A DNA stretch of 26,328 bases from Nanobdellota archaeon (GTDB lineage: Archaea > Nanobdellota > Nanobdellia > Woesearchaeales > GW2011-AR15): positions 1 to 26,328 of the forward strand of contig JAHIYL010000074.1 of NCBI GenBank assembly GCA_018815145.1, in the 5' to 3' direction. Positions 9,101 through 16,200 of the stretch are shown here, one piece after another. The notes below the pieces were generated by a model. That model was not told the DNA's origin. It did not search any database and saw only the letters and a list, made by a program, of their open reading frames with translations. The stretch's first letter is position 1. Each line of letters opens with the position of its first letter. A program made the translations under genes and the position numbers.

Positions 9101-11387
9101 TAGCAGAAGCCATTTCAGCACCGGTATAATTGCCATCACCCATTGTAAAGTTCTGATAAGCTCCTCCGTCAACACTAACATTGAAAACATTCTGTGATGA
9201 ATTCACAGTGAAATTTTCAGTGTTTGTTCCTGTTATTGTTGCATTTGTAGCAGCTACTGTGTCGTAGAAGACAAAGGTTTCGGTCTTAGTCCCTGTGACC
9301 GTCGCATTTGTTGGATCAGCATCTTCAAAGAACATGAAAGTTTCAGTATTGCTTCCCAGAAGAGTGGCATTTGTAGCAGCGACATCATCAAAGAACATGA
9401 AAGTTTCAGTATTGCCTCCAAGCAAGGTTGCATTGGTAGCGGCTACATCGTCAAAGAATGTGAATGTTTCAGTATTGCTTCCCAGTAATGTAGCGTTCGT
9501 CGCAGCGACATCATCAGAGAATGTGAAAGTCTCAGTATTTGCACCCAACAGAGTTGCATTCGTCGCAGCGACAGCAGAAAAGAACATGAATGTTTCCTGC
9601 TCTGTACCTGTCAATGTTGCAGCCACATTTGATACTGTTGTTGTGTCATAGTCATACGGCGAATTGAATGTAGTGTTCTGTCCGCTGTTTATTTTATACC
9701 ACACATAGTCAATTAAAGTTGAAACAATAGAGAAATTAAGTATTGTCCCAGATTGGAGGAATGTGACTGTACTTGGTGATAACAACAATATCTGCGGCCG
9801 TTCAGTAGGTGTTCCGGAAATGCTGCCATTCTGTCCATAGTTGCCGTCATCATCAAATGCTGAAACCCTGTAATAATATATCTGGTCATTTGTAAGCCCC
9901 GTATCATAATAATAGTATGTTGTACTAGATAGATTTGCTTCAAGAGTAAAGGTTGCATTGTCTGAACTTACATAGATGACATAGCCTGCTTCATCAGAAT
10001 ATGATGAACTGTCTGAATTCAGTGTGACTGCACTCCATGTTATATTATTTGTCTGATTATTTGATGTGACTGTAAATCCTGACACCTGTGCAGGCCCGAG
10101 GTCATCGAGAGGGGTTCCGCTGCCTGTTGCATTAGCTGCAAAATTAGGAACTTCATCGTAGGTTGAGATCAGGTATGTATATTCTGTCCCGTCTGTCACT
10201 GAATTATCAATGATAGATACATTTGTCTTTGGTGAGACATTCATATAGAATGCTCCATTCCTATAGACGTGATAGCCTGTGGCGTCACTTGTTCCGGAAG
10301 CAGTCCATGTGATATTTACTTTTCCTTCAGCTGTGGTTACATCTGTTACAGTGACTCCTGTTGCAGGATCAGGTGCAAGATTATCAGTGCTGGTTCCTGT
10401 TGTCGATACATTTGCAGCATAGTTGCCTGCTGCATCATATGCTGAGACATTGTAATGATAGGTTGTGCCATCAGTGACAGAATCTATGATTGAGACATTT
10501 GTCCTGCTGTCAAGGTCAAATCTTAAGACATCATCTCTATATACAAGGTAGCCTGTGCAGTCAGAGCTGACTGAAGCAGTGAATGAGATATTGATAAGTC
10601 CTTCATTGCCACCAACATTTGCTGCAGAAAGTCCGGTAACTGCAGTAGGTGCAGAAGAATCCGTCACAGTCACACTTGAATCTGTTGATGCACTTCCTTC
10701 ATTTGCAGTATCCATTGCAGAGACAGCATAAAAATATTCTGCTCCATCAGCTGTTACTGAGTCAGTATAATTTGTTGTTGTGGAGTTGCCGATATTTGTT
10801 CCTGTATTTTCAGCGTCTGCTGAAGTTGAACGATAAATGAGGTATTTTGTAACAATTATATTATCGGTTGCAGCAGACCATGTAATATTGACAGCACCAG
10901 CAGAAAATTCTTGTGCATTGATTGTTGCAGGAGCAGAGGGTGCTGATGCATCTGTGACAGATAGATTTTTTGTAGGTGTTGTTGGCATTGCACCATAAAT
11001 GGGAGCATTTCCTTCATCTGCAATCTCGCTTCCCACATAGTAATACAGATAGTCTTTATAATATGTTGTTGGCTCTTCTGCTGGAAGACCATAACTTATG
11101 ACTGCCTGATCACCTGTATTGTTTATGCAGTTTGTTTCATACATGAGCGCCAGATCAAGATATTGACCTGATGAAGAGGTGGTCCTGTTTGCTGCCACAG
11201 TATTTCCATAGGAATCTTTAATATAAACAGTCAACCCAGCTGGCGCTAGTTCACCATTGATTAGGACATATCCACTATAGGTCTTTGGTGCAGCCATGTC
11301 TAGGTTCGGGCATGCTGCAATCACTGAATTTGCAGTCACTAAAAGCATCAATAGTAATATATATAATGTAAATTTATCTGTTCTCAT
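3150..11387 (-). CDS. Giant membrane-anchored surface protein, 2745 aa (FN3 / tandem repeats / Ig-like / PGF-pre-PGF-like / TM)
   Basis: A signal peptide (residues 1 to about 25, LLLMLLVTANSVIAA) exports it. Order after that: a carboxypeptidase-regulatory-like fold (about 36-145); four fibronectin type III domains (about 148-530) with YHVYRNG and YHYNVSAYDAAGN motifs; a seven-unit 21-aa repeat with N-A-T sequons (about 592-726); five near-identical 89-aa repeats and two divergent flanking copies (about 727-1350); Ig-like repeats ending HTVTYFAVDNAGNPES (about 1470-1830); further Ig-like domains; a Thr/Pro stretch; a PGF-pre-PGF-like domain (about 2460-2586, with AWI, VVLLRYNNGMW, PGLSYFAIAV); a Pro/Glu spacer; a TM helix (about 2629-2650); and a 91-aa Lys-rich cytosolic tail. 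The start overlaps the upstream stop as ATGA behind a strong GAGGGGTG site. The role (S-layer, adhesion or cell contact) is inferred from architecture. The exact ligand is unknown. Confidence 0.9.
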   Translation of the reverse strand: MRTDKFTLYILLLMLLVTANSVIAACPNLDMAAPKTYSGYVLINGELAPAGLTVYIKDSYGNTVAANRTTSSSGQYLDLALMYETNCINNTGDQAVISYGLPAEEPTTYYKDYLYYYVGSEIADEGNAPIYGAMPTTPTKNLSVTDASAPSAPATINAQEFSAGAVNITWSAATDNIIVTKYLIYRSTSADAENTGTNIGNSTTTNYTDSVTADGAEYFYAVSAMDTANEGSASTDSSVTVTDSSAPTAVTGLSAANVGGNEGLINISFTASVSSDCTGYLVYRDDVLRFDLDSRTNVSIIDSVTDGTTYHYNVSAYDAAGNYAANVSTTGTSTDNLAPDPATGVTVTDVTTAEGKVNITWTASGTSDATGYHVYRNGAFYMNVSPKTNVSIIDNSVTDGTEYTYLISTYDEVPNFAANATGSGTPLDDLGPAQVSGFTVTSNNQTNNITWSAVTLNSDSSSYSDEAGYVIYVSSDNATFTLEANLSSTTYYYYDTGLTNDQIYYYRVSAFDDDGNYGQNGSISGTPTERPQILLLSPSTVTFLQSGTILNFSIVSTLIDYVWYKINSGQNTTFNSPYDYDTTTVSNVAATLTGTEQETFMFFSAVAATNATLLGANTETFTFSDDVAATNATLLGSNTETFTFFDDVAATNATLLGGNTETFMFFDDVAATNATLLGSNTETFMFFEDADPTNATVTGTKTETFVFYDTVAATNATITGTNTENFTVNSSQNVFNVSVDGGAYQNFTMGDGNYTGAEMASAINANISGIFAEVSSGNVTLISQTAGASSQITIGDGSLMEELGFTTDSIYNGVDVIPNNKTFTLWVDSVQYTVTFENLGESLSAANVSAQINAQTFAEFASDSSGKIKLLSNETGMISNITIGSGTANTVLGFTSNEYLGTAAVTNNKTFTLWIDNVQYTVTFENLGEALSAANVSAQINAQTFPEFASDNGGQVRLLSNESGIISNITIGGGTANTVLGFTQNQNDSGSDAVSGNKTFSLWVDSVQYIVIFENLGESLSAANVSTQINAQTFPEFASDNGGQVRLLSNESGIASNITIGAGSANSVLGFTQNQNDSGTAGISNNKTFTLWVDSVQYTVTFENLGESLSAANVSTQINAQTFPEFAFDNGGQVSLLSNESGIASNITIGGGTANTVLGFTQNQNDSGSDAITNNKTFTLWIDNAQYTVTFTNLGESLSAANVSTQINAQTFPEFASDNGGQVSLLSNESGIASNITIGGGTANTVLGFTQNQNDSGSNAIAANDTFDVYVNGDLVQVTFTPTSTALDAANVSAQINQQFSALAADNSSGFVKLTSNVSGSTSNITIGTGNANIVLGFTDVQNNIGTDGLWINGQNYMLYVWANDTNGEMDSESYNITVDNGNPSVTLTNPTPLGLVRSTILVNTTVTDSNMDTGGVYVYFDENTSNKQQMTLTDGFYVLNYDTTGLSDGNHSFHIEATDLASNQNATEYVNVSVDNTAPSTTDDYSAGWVNSIYNITLNATDATTGVAYVNYSVDGNWFQGQIINISVSGNHTVTYFAVDNAGNPESAHTIYAALDLAKPSTTDDSPAGWQNSDFTITLSPSDGSLSGVSYTNYSTDGGSTWTTGTTIAISTTGNVTIQYYTVDNAGNQESTNTVYALLDKVTPSTEVTAPAGWQVANFNVTLNATDADSKVESMLYRINSDSWVNVSCGPSSPCITYVQINDSGNHTISYYAVDNAGNIETTAAVYAARDATAPVTSDDNPAGWQAANFNITLTSSDNHSGVSYTNYSIDGSWSQGSTIEITTEGNHTVTYFSVDSVGNPESTHTIYALLDKAAPTVTLSSPANNSWQRVATPRLNYSYVDALSASATCVLTINSVGFTHTVNNNTMKEVYALGASLASGSSYSWQVICTDSAGNAGNATWQIRVDTTKPTTAMTFNVTAAESSYVNGPVLVNFTTTDEESGINHTEWRNVSNGQWTTVAGAFVVDFSLDDKIIYYRSIDNAGNVENEKQKRFYYDDVAPTVPAVKLGTTKTYAGAGFAIDVSSSDALSGLASTAAYLLNGTTGTLTYANGRYSGTLTAPGTNGNYTITLNITDTAGNLRQDATATIVVNTSDPTISVTKANATMLENNTEVIVYISGDGVNGWYNGTTSGVITANTTTITVDSDDFDLQVYANNSVDLIIRNYTYFVDAAAPSVSVTGPGDGTTINSTATVTATATDAGIGVANVVFTVTRVGGSAFKTVTDSVSPYTFTLDTFAATDGNYSISAAATDYYGYSATSTVYVMINNTVIEESTTSDAYGEADLSGTTIGTVIELLTGLNESMPVIVSVPQRVNSTPAATQLSATIFTLNISAGTPASSRVYFTVEADVLASLGFAAPYSNMHVYADHGSGTVSDVGAAAYVDNVFRNNNQYGRFYFTTTEYSIFFIGKQAEAEAEEEEETTTTPTTTTPTARPNWDDEGYVAPRVIRLWNDVAPGETYTMDVNNALISVSSMEFKVSEAQNTQKLTLTKLSAQPAETGELGLEVYQFLEFIAAPENVIEAKIRFSVEKAWIISKTAGRDDVVLLRYNNGMWKELDTNLVSEDDVKFFYEAESPGLSYFAIAVKKSAEEPVPPANPTPVPKPEVKPEPVTEPKAEEIVPEGDDKRPLSPLVYLVGVCLVFVLGAIGYEMFIRKNIHKDLREHDVHVPHTDLEKLDKFIEKAMKKGHTRKFVLKALMDKGWDEEVVQEAMQKFDKKKKKADKKTDKKEKAKEASEEKTSQKPKEN
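3151..3183 (+). terminator. Possible T-tract terminator of the nop5-fibrillarin operon
   Basis: Downstream of the fibrillarin stop the plus strand has TTTTCTTT (3153-3160) and then TTTTTTCTTC (about 3176-3185). They lie antisense to the Lys-rich codons at the end of the giant gene, so the T-richness is partly explained by coding on the other strand. This makes the call tentative. Confidence 0.3.
5920..6960 (-). repeat. Four tandem Ig-like repeats (DNAGN-x-E type, OmpL47-like) in the 2745-aa protein
   Basis: Each unit of roughly 80-95 aa starts with a turn such as TDDSPAGWQNSDFTITL and has GVSYTNYSxDG in the middle. It closes with NHTVTYFAVDNAGNPES or a close variant, then TIYALLDKAAP. One unit contains a paired-Cys insertion (CGPSSPC). 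They resemble the domains annotated as OmpL47-type or Big-like in bacterial and archaeal surface proteins. The family assignment is by eye. Confidence 0.65.
7599..8930 (-). repeat. Five tandem 267-bp (89-aa) repeats in the 2745-aa protein
   Basis: The landmark CCGCTGTCATTCTGG (or its variant) recurs at 7618, 7885, 8152 and 8419, exactly 267 bp apart. Each unit begins NKTFTLWVDSVQYTVTF, continues ENLGESLSAANVSAQINAQ and ends SNITIGGGTANTVLGFTQNQ. The sequence ...AANVSAQINAQ...L.SNESG..SNITIG resembles the flagellin/hook-associated 'IN' motif modules of bacterial filament proteins, which is an inference. More divergent copies flank the array on both sides (about 7330-7598 and 8931-9210). Neighbouring units differ mostly at silent positions. 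Confidence 0.9.
9210..9614 (-). repeat. 63-bp (21-aa) tandem repeat with one N-A-T sequon per unit
   Basis: Six full units and a partial seventh follow the pattern G-x-N-TETFxFFDDVAATNATLL (residues about 592-726 of the 2745-aa protein). Every full unit carries an N-A-T N-glycosylation sequon in the same place. The alternating hydrophobic TETFMFF segment suggests a beta strand per unit, hence a stacked or stalk-like element between the FN3 domains and the 89-aa repeats. Confidence 0.9.
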
Positions 11388-12076
11388 TTTGCACCCCTCT
11401 TTTTAAAATAAACAAATATAATTAAAATAACAGCAAATAAAATTAAAATTATGAATATAAGATTTGTCTTAGTCTCTTCTTCCTCTGCCACGACTTTGGA
11501 AGTATCTTCTACAATTGGAGCGTTTTCTGTCTGTTCAGATTTTTTTTCATTTTTCTCATCTATTGGTGCCTCATCAATTGCTTCAGTCAAAGGTTTATCT
11601 TCAATAGTAATTTTACTATCAGATGATTCCTGTGTTTCTGGTACAGGAATGATTTCTGCTTCTTTATGTGTTTCAGAAATCTGGCCATTTCCTGATGTGA
11701 CTTCATTTTGTACATCGCCTTCATTTTCTCCTAAAGATAAATCAACCCTGATTTCAGCTCCCTGCGGTCCAACAGGATAACTTACAACAAACTGTGAATC
11801 TACATAAAAATATAACATTGTTCCTGAAACGAGCCCTTCCCTTTCATCAGAATCTGGGTCATCCCACGGAACAACTATTGTATATCTACCATCATCTGTT
11901 GTTATGGTTGAAGCTAAGATGACATCTGTAACATCCTTTATAGTTACTTCAACATTATCCATTAAATTTCCTGCAGAATCTTTTACATATCCCCAATAAC
12001 CTGAAGGGAGCGTAGGTATGCCAAGAACTGCAGAGATGCTTAACAGACCAATTAAAAAAATAATTAGGCGTTTCAT
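11384..12076 (-). CDS. Small membrane-anchored surface protein, 230 aa, carboxypeptidase-regulatory-like domain
   Basis: Residues 1 to about 19 are a signal peptide (MKRLIIFLIGLLSISAVLG). Residues about 25-115 form a beta-sandwich of the carboxypeptidase-regulatory/transthyretin-like type, with GYVKDSAGNLMDNVEVTIKD and TDDGRYTIVVP as the typical 'extension of a ligand, then D-G-x-Y' pattern. A Glu/Lys/Thr-rich unstructured stalk follows (about 116-203), then a TM helix (about 205-223, LIFIILILFAVILIIFVYF) and a short basic KKRGAK tail inside. Its first domain resembles the first domain of the giant encoded next, suggesting shared ancestry or a shared binding partner. It starts one base after the upstream stop without a clear ribosome site and overlaps the downstream ATG by 4 bp, so translation is probably coupled on both sides. 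The function is otherwise unknown. Confidence 0.87.
   Translation of the reverse strand: MKRLIIFLIGLLSISAVLGIPTLPSGYWGYVKDSAGNLMDNVEVTIKDVTDVILASTITTDDGRYTIVVPWDDPDSDEREGLVSGTMLYFYVDSQFVVSYPVGPQGAEIRVDLSLGENEGDVQNEVTSGNGQISETHKEAEIIPVPETQESSDSKITIEDKPLTEAIDEAPIDEKNEKKSEQTENAPIVEDTSKVVAEEEETKTNLIFIILILFAVILIIFVYFKKRGAK
11392..11399 (-). promoter_or_regulatory. Shine-Dalgarno site for the 2745-aa protein within the upstream gene
   Basis: GAGGGGTG on the minus strand ends 4 nt before the ATG at 11387. It lies in the last codons of the 230-aa gene, whose TGA overlaps the ATG as ATGA. This fixes the start of the giant gene. Confidence 0.7.
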
Positions 12077-12077
12077 T

Positions 12078-13274
12078 TTAAGGTAATGTAAGTGCTGTAT
12101 TGGAGCTCACCTTATACCAATAGCCTTTTCCATGAGTAAAATTCTGGATGTAGCTTGAAACGCCGTTTGTATATGTAGCTGGATTGAACCATTTCCAACC
12201 ACCTGAGGCAGTATATTCCCAGATTATATCCAAGTCATCTACAATTGGCTGGATTGTATCATTTACATTCAATCCATCTTCAGTAGCAGGGTATCCTACC
12301 AAATTCCACCCACTTGTGAGGCTAAGAACTCCGCCAGCGTGTGATTCGCCGCTGACAGTCAATGGAGCAGGTGAATTCATCTGAGCCCAATAACCAAGGC
12401 TAATATTCATTTCACCTATCTGGTCTGTTCCAGAGGTACTAAACATCTTCCATCCGCCTGCCGGAGAATATTCCCATATCCTTGTAAGATTCTCATATAT
12501 GTCAGCATAGACTGATGCAGGTGAAAGGTTAGTCGGAACCCTTGACAAAGAGATCAGGTTCCAGCCTTCAGCCTGTGTTATGTTTGTTCCTGCAGCAGAG
12601 ACAGTCGCTGTCACTGAATCATGCAGCATCTCTCCTATATATACTTCAGTCTTATAGCTGCCTGATTGGTTGAATCCTGTCTCATTTGTCCAGGATTGGC
12701 TTGTGCTTGCACCGTTTCCTCCAAGGGTCAATGGATAATCAGCTGTCGCAACAAGAGCGTTGTTATAATAAAACTTCATATTGATATTATTCGCAGTTGT
12801 CCCGCCTATATTTGTTATCTGGTAGTCGAGAGTCTCGAGAGTAGGTATAAATATGCTTGGGGGCAAAGTGTAATCGACTGTGAGGCGTGCCACTGATGAT
12901 ACCGTTACTTGAGTCTCATCATCTGTTGTCCACGATGTTGTGCCGTCACTTGATACTAAATAGCTAACATCATAGGAATTTGGTGTGTCACCAGTGATGC
13001 TCCATTTTGCTGTGCCTGAACCAGAATCAGCAAGGCTTGAACTCATTGTCTGTGTGCTTGATATTGTAAGTCCTGTTGGAGGATTTGCATTAGGTGTTAT
13101 CTGTATGCTGCTGACTGTTCCACCTGTTGCAGTGCATTTTATCTCTATCTCTTTGCTTGAGAACTGCGGCACAGAGAGCGTTGTGCTGGACACCTGCTGG
13201 CAGGAGAGGGTTGCAGCATATGCTGTGCTGATCATCAAGATGATCACGAAAATCGGAATAATTATTTTTTTCAT
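12078..13274 (-). CDS. Secreted surface protein, 398 aa, with two C-terminal GWNL repeats
   Basis: The signal peptide ends near AYA-A (residues 1 to about 21). Residues about 22-125 form a beta-rich domain with one Cys pair (C25, C47). Residues about 130-225 resemble a CARDB/Ig-like domain (LTVDYTLPPSIFIP...YQITNIGGTTANNINMKFYY). The C-terminal third has two repeats of about 85 aa: GWNLISLSRVP...IWEYSPAGGWKMF...SLGYWAQMN (from 237) and GWNLVGYPA...IWEYTASGGWKWFNP...GKGYWYK (from 322). These resemble the 'GWNLIS' modules at the ends of many prokaryotic secreted proteins. There is no TM helix or sorting motif after the signal peptide, so it must be released or held by partners. A strong GAGGTGA site overlapping the previous stop sets the start. 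No enzymatic motif is seen. Confidence 0.88.
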   Translation of the reverse strand: MKKIIIPIFVIILMISTAYAATLSCQQVSSTTLSVPQFSSKEIEIKCTATGGTVSSIQITPNANPPTGLTISSTQTMSSSLADSGSGTAKWSITGDTPNSYDVSYLVSSDGTTSWTTDDETQVTVSSVARLTVDYTLPPSIFIPTLETLDYQITNIGGTTANNINMKFYYNNALVATADYPLTLGGNGASTSQSWTNETGFNQSGSYKTEVYIGEMLHDSVTATVSAAGTNITQAEGWNLISLSRVPTNLSPASVYADIYENLTRIWEYSPAGGWKMFSTSGTDQIGEMNISLGYWAQMNSPAPLTVSGESHAGGVLSLTSGWNLVGYPATEDGLNVNDTIQPIVDDLDIIWEYTASGGWKWFNPATYTNGVSSYIQNFTHGKGYWYKVSSNTALTLP

Positions 13275-13278
13275 TTTT

Positions 13279-13285
13279 TCACCTC
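13279..13285 (-). promoter_or_regulatory. Shine-Dalgarno GAGGTGA for the 398-aa protein, overlapping the preceding stop
   Basis: On the minus strand the end of the 3283-codon gene reads AGT TGA, and its TGA bases run into GAGGTGA, followed by AAAA and the ATG at 13274. A ribosome terminating on the giant would be placed directly on the next initiation site. Confidence 0.75.
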
Positions 13286-16200
13286 AACTCACAACATAGT
13301 CAATATTATCGATCGAATCTATTATTGACTCTGAACCGTCATAGTAATAAGATGTATATCTTATTCTAAGTCTTTGTGCTGCCTCCGCATCTATATGATT
13401 AAGGCTTGTGGTCATATTTAGCTCATCCTCCGAACATTTTGGATCAGGAAATAAGAATGCTGTGGAATTTACTGCAAAACTGCTTCCATTCCAGTATTCG
13501 AAAAAATACTCCCAGCCACCTGTTTCATTTACCTCAAATGATAAGGTATAATCCACAGGGTCCAGACACGTAGGTGCGCCTAGATCGCAACCGCCTTCAG
13601 TGCTATTAATCTGGATTTTCCATCCTTCATATTCTCCTGTGCCTAGATTTGAGCCTCCGCATAATGGTGAACTGCCGAAGTCATCAAGTTGCAGTGTGAA
13701 CGTGATATTTTCAGCATTATTATCTATATAGCTTGATACAAGGATATCCATTTCAGGATCCAATCCTTCACCGGGTCCGTTTTCACCAAATGTGACCCAC
13801 CATTCCAGATAATCAGGGCCGATCTGGTCCTCTGCAGTTATGATATACGTCCCATTAGAAAAGGTATAGCAGCTTGCCGAGGCATAGTCCTGGACATAGG
13901 TGTTTCCTGAATTGTCAAAGAGCCCTACTTCTGTTCCGTTTACACTGACAGATACTTCTGTACTTCCCAATTCTACCATGACATAGTAGCATCCTTCCTG
14001 AAGATTCATTCCCATATTTCCGGAGAAGCCTTCGAAATCTGCCATTGCCATGTATCCTTCAATTGATGAATTGCTGTCAATCCATAAGTTCTTAATTTCT
14101 CTGCCATCAAACCCTCCATGTGTGAAATTGAAATCACAGAAACCTGATGGATTCCAGCTGTCAGGAGGGAACCAGACACATGATACATTAGTATCTCCTT
14201 CAGTCATGAATGCAAGTGATGAGTCGCATGCATTCTGGTCGCCGCATGCCTTGCAGTCGCTCTCACAATTGAAAGGAAGCTGACACCATCCGCCGTCAGG
14301 ACTATAAGGATCATATTCCCACTGGCAGTTGCCGGCGCCTGAGCATGCTGTTGTATTGTGGCATCCCCAGCAGCTTGTGGAATCGCATATCTCTTCAAAG
14401 TAGCAGAAATTTCCTATATCATCAGTTCCGACTTTACAGCCGGCACCTTCACATTCGCTGCTTGGAGAACCTGAGACATCACAAGCCCAGCAATTGAACT
14501 CATTGCAGCTCTGGCCGCAATATCCCGGATTGAACCATGAGCAGAAGTCACAGAACTGTTCAGTTGTCTGCACACCCCACTGGTTGCACCATTCTCCTTC
14601 CGGATACGCACCATCACAGGTGTTAGGGGTGCAGGATGTTCCTCCGCAGTCATCAGGGCAGTGATAATTTTCATCTCCGGTGCAGTCTCCGTCACCACAT
14701 ATGTCTGAGACTCCGCCGCAATCCTCGTAGCAGTTATCTTCTTCCAGTTTACATATGCCGTCGCCACAGAATCCACCTGATATGACAAGAGCTGATTCAA
14801 GATCCTCATCGATCTTGCCGTCAAGGTCATCGTCCTTGTTATTGTTCTCTTCTTCATCTATCAGACCATCGTTATCATTGTCAACCCTGTCACCAGCTGT
14901 TGCATATGTTGTTACAGTGTATTCTTTTTTCAGTGTATAACCGATAGTAGAATTCACACCAGGGATACCTGAGACATTTGCATATCCTGAACTGTTCCAT
15001 GTATTCTTGTCTGCTGTAACCTTTATCATAAGGGTGTTTGTTGCCTCCTCAAAACCGGCATAAAGCTGGTTGAAGGTCACGTTTATCTTCTGTCCTGGAG
15101 TGGCATTGGCAAATTTAATCGTCTTTCCGCTCAATGCAACTGCCTCTACACTCATGTTTGAGAATGTACTGTCAAAGTCGTTTGTGATATTCACAACAAG
15201 ATTCAGCCTGGTTTCAGAGTCCAGATTCGTGCTCCTTGTGATGTTGAAAAAAGTCTTGGTGAGCTTGCCAGCGACATCAAATTTGTAGAAAGTCATGTTG
15301 ATATCAATATTTTGGTCAAAGTTCAATGCATCTGTCTTCATGAATGAATTCCCTGAATAAATTTCGATAGGGTATTTTGCTTTTGGGACAGACATTGCAA
15401 ACTGGCCGCCGGCATCAGTTGTAGCCTCTTTCTTGCCAAGTATTACTGTTGCCCCTGAAAGTCCCTGTCCTGTCTTATTAAGGATGGTTCCTGTCACATT
15501 GACAAGATCAAGGGTCACTTCTATAGGTGAGATAAGCATGGCGCTTGCCTGGCCGATATTCTCAGGATTTATCTCCAGCCTGAATATTGGGATTCCCAGC
15601 CAGTAGCTTCCGGGTTCTCTTGGTGTCAGAATCTTGAAGTCTGCTTCACTTACATTCTCGTCGACATCTGAAAGGAATACTCCTCCTTCAATGAACCAGT
15701 CTTTCATCTTTTCCATATTGTCTGTTAGGAAGAATGCTCCGACCTGTACTTTGTACTGCTCAGCATTGTCTGATGTGACATGGACAGATATCTGTTCATT
15801 GGTCTTTGCAGTAGCAGGAGCGCTTATCGTTGCTGCATCAGAATCACTTACAACAAATAAGAGTTCCTGATGGGTATATTTGTTTCCGAGATTGTCCTGG
15901 ATGACTATATATATATCAGCCATACCATTTCCGATAGGTACAAGTACAGATTCATTCTCTTCGCTTGGTGCAGTTGCATTCAATGTATAGGATATTTGTG
16001 CCCAACCATTCTCATCCAAGGCAACAGTCGATTCACCAAGATCATATATGAAGAGGTCGCTTGAGCCCAATTCATCAAATGATTCCAGTATCTGATCCAT
16101 GGCAATGATTGTTCCATTTATAGGATTGTTGTCATCATCCAGTGCAGTGATGTTTATCATAACCGTGTCTCCTATGCTGTATTTGAGTTCACTTATTGCA

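Noticed and set aside
8308..9129. 273-codon open frame on the plus strand across the 89-aa repeats (also 7639-8040)
   Set aside because: It is the antisense shadow of the repeat array: its own repeats have the same 267-bp period, it has no ribosome site, and the minus frame carries signal peptide, sequons and domains.
7599..9614. CRISPR-like array of regular repeats
   Set aside because: Units are 267 and 63 bp, fully coding, in frame, and without unique spacers.
14414..14857. 147-codon minus-strand frame inside the Cys block
   Set aside because: Overlaps the real frame of the 3283-aa protein on the same strand; its composition looks random and it lacks the conserved CGDGxC motifs.
14793..14894. 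Dockerin domain of a cellulosome-type system
   Set aside because: The DxDxDG loops lack the duplicated helix-loop-helix context of dockerin, and no cohesin-like partner was recognised; a thrombospondin-3/EF-like calcium segment is the safer reading.
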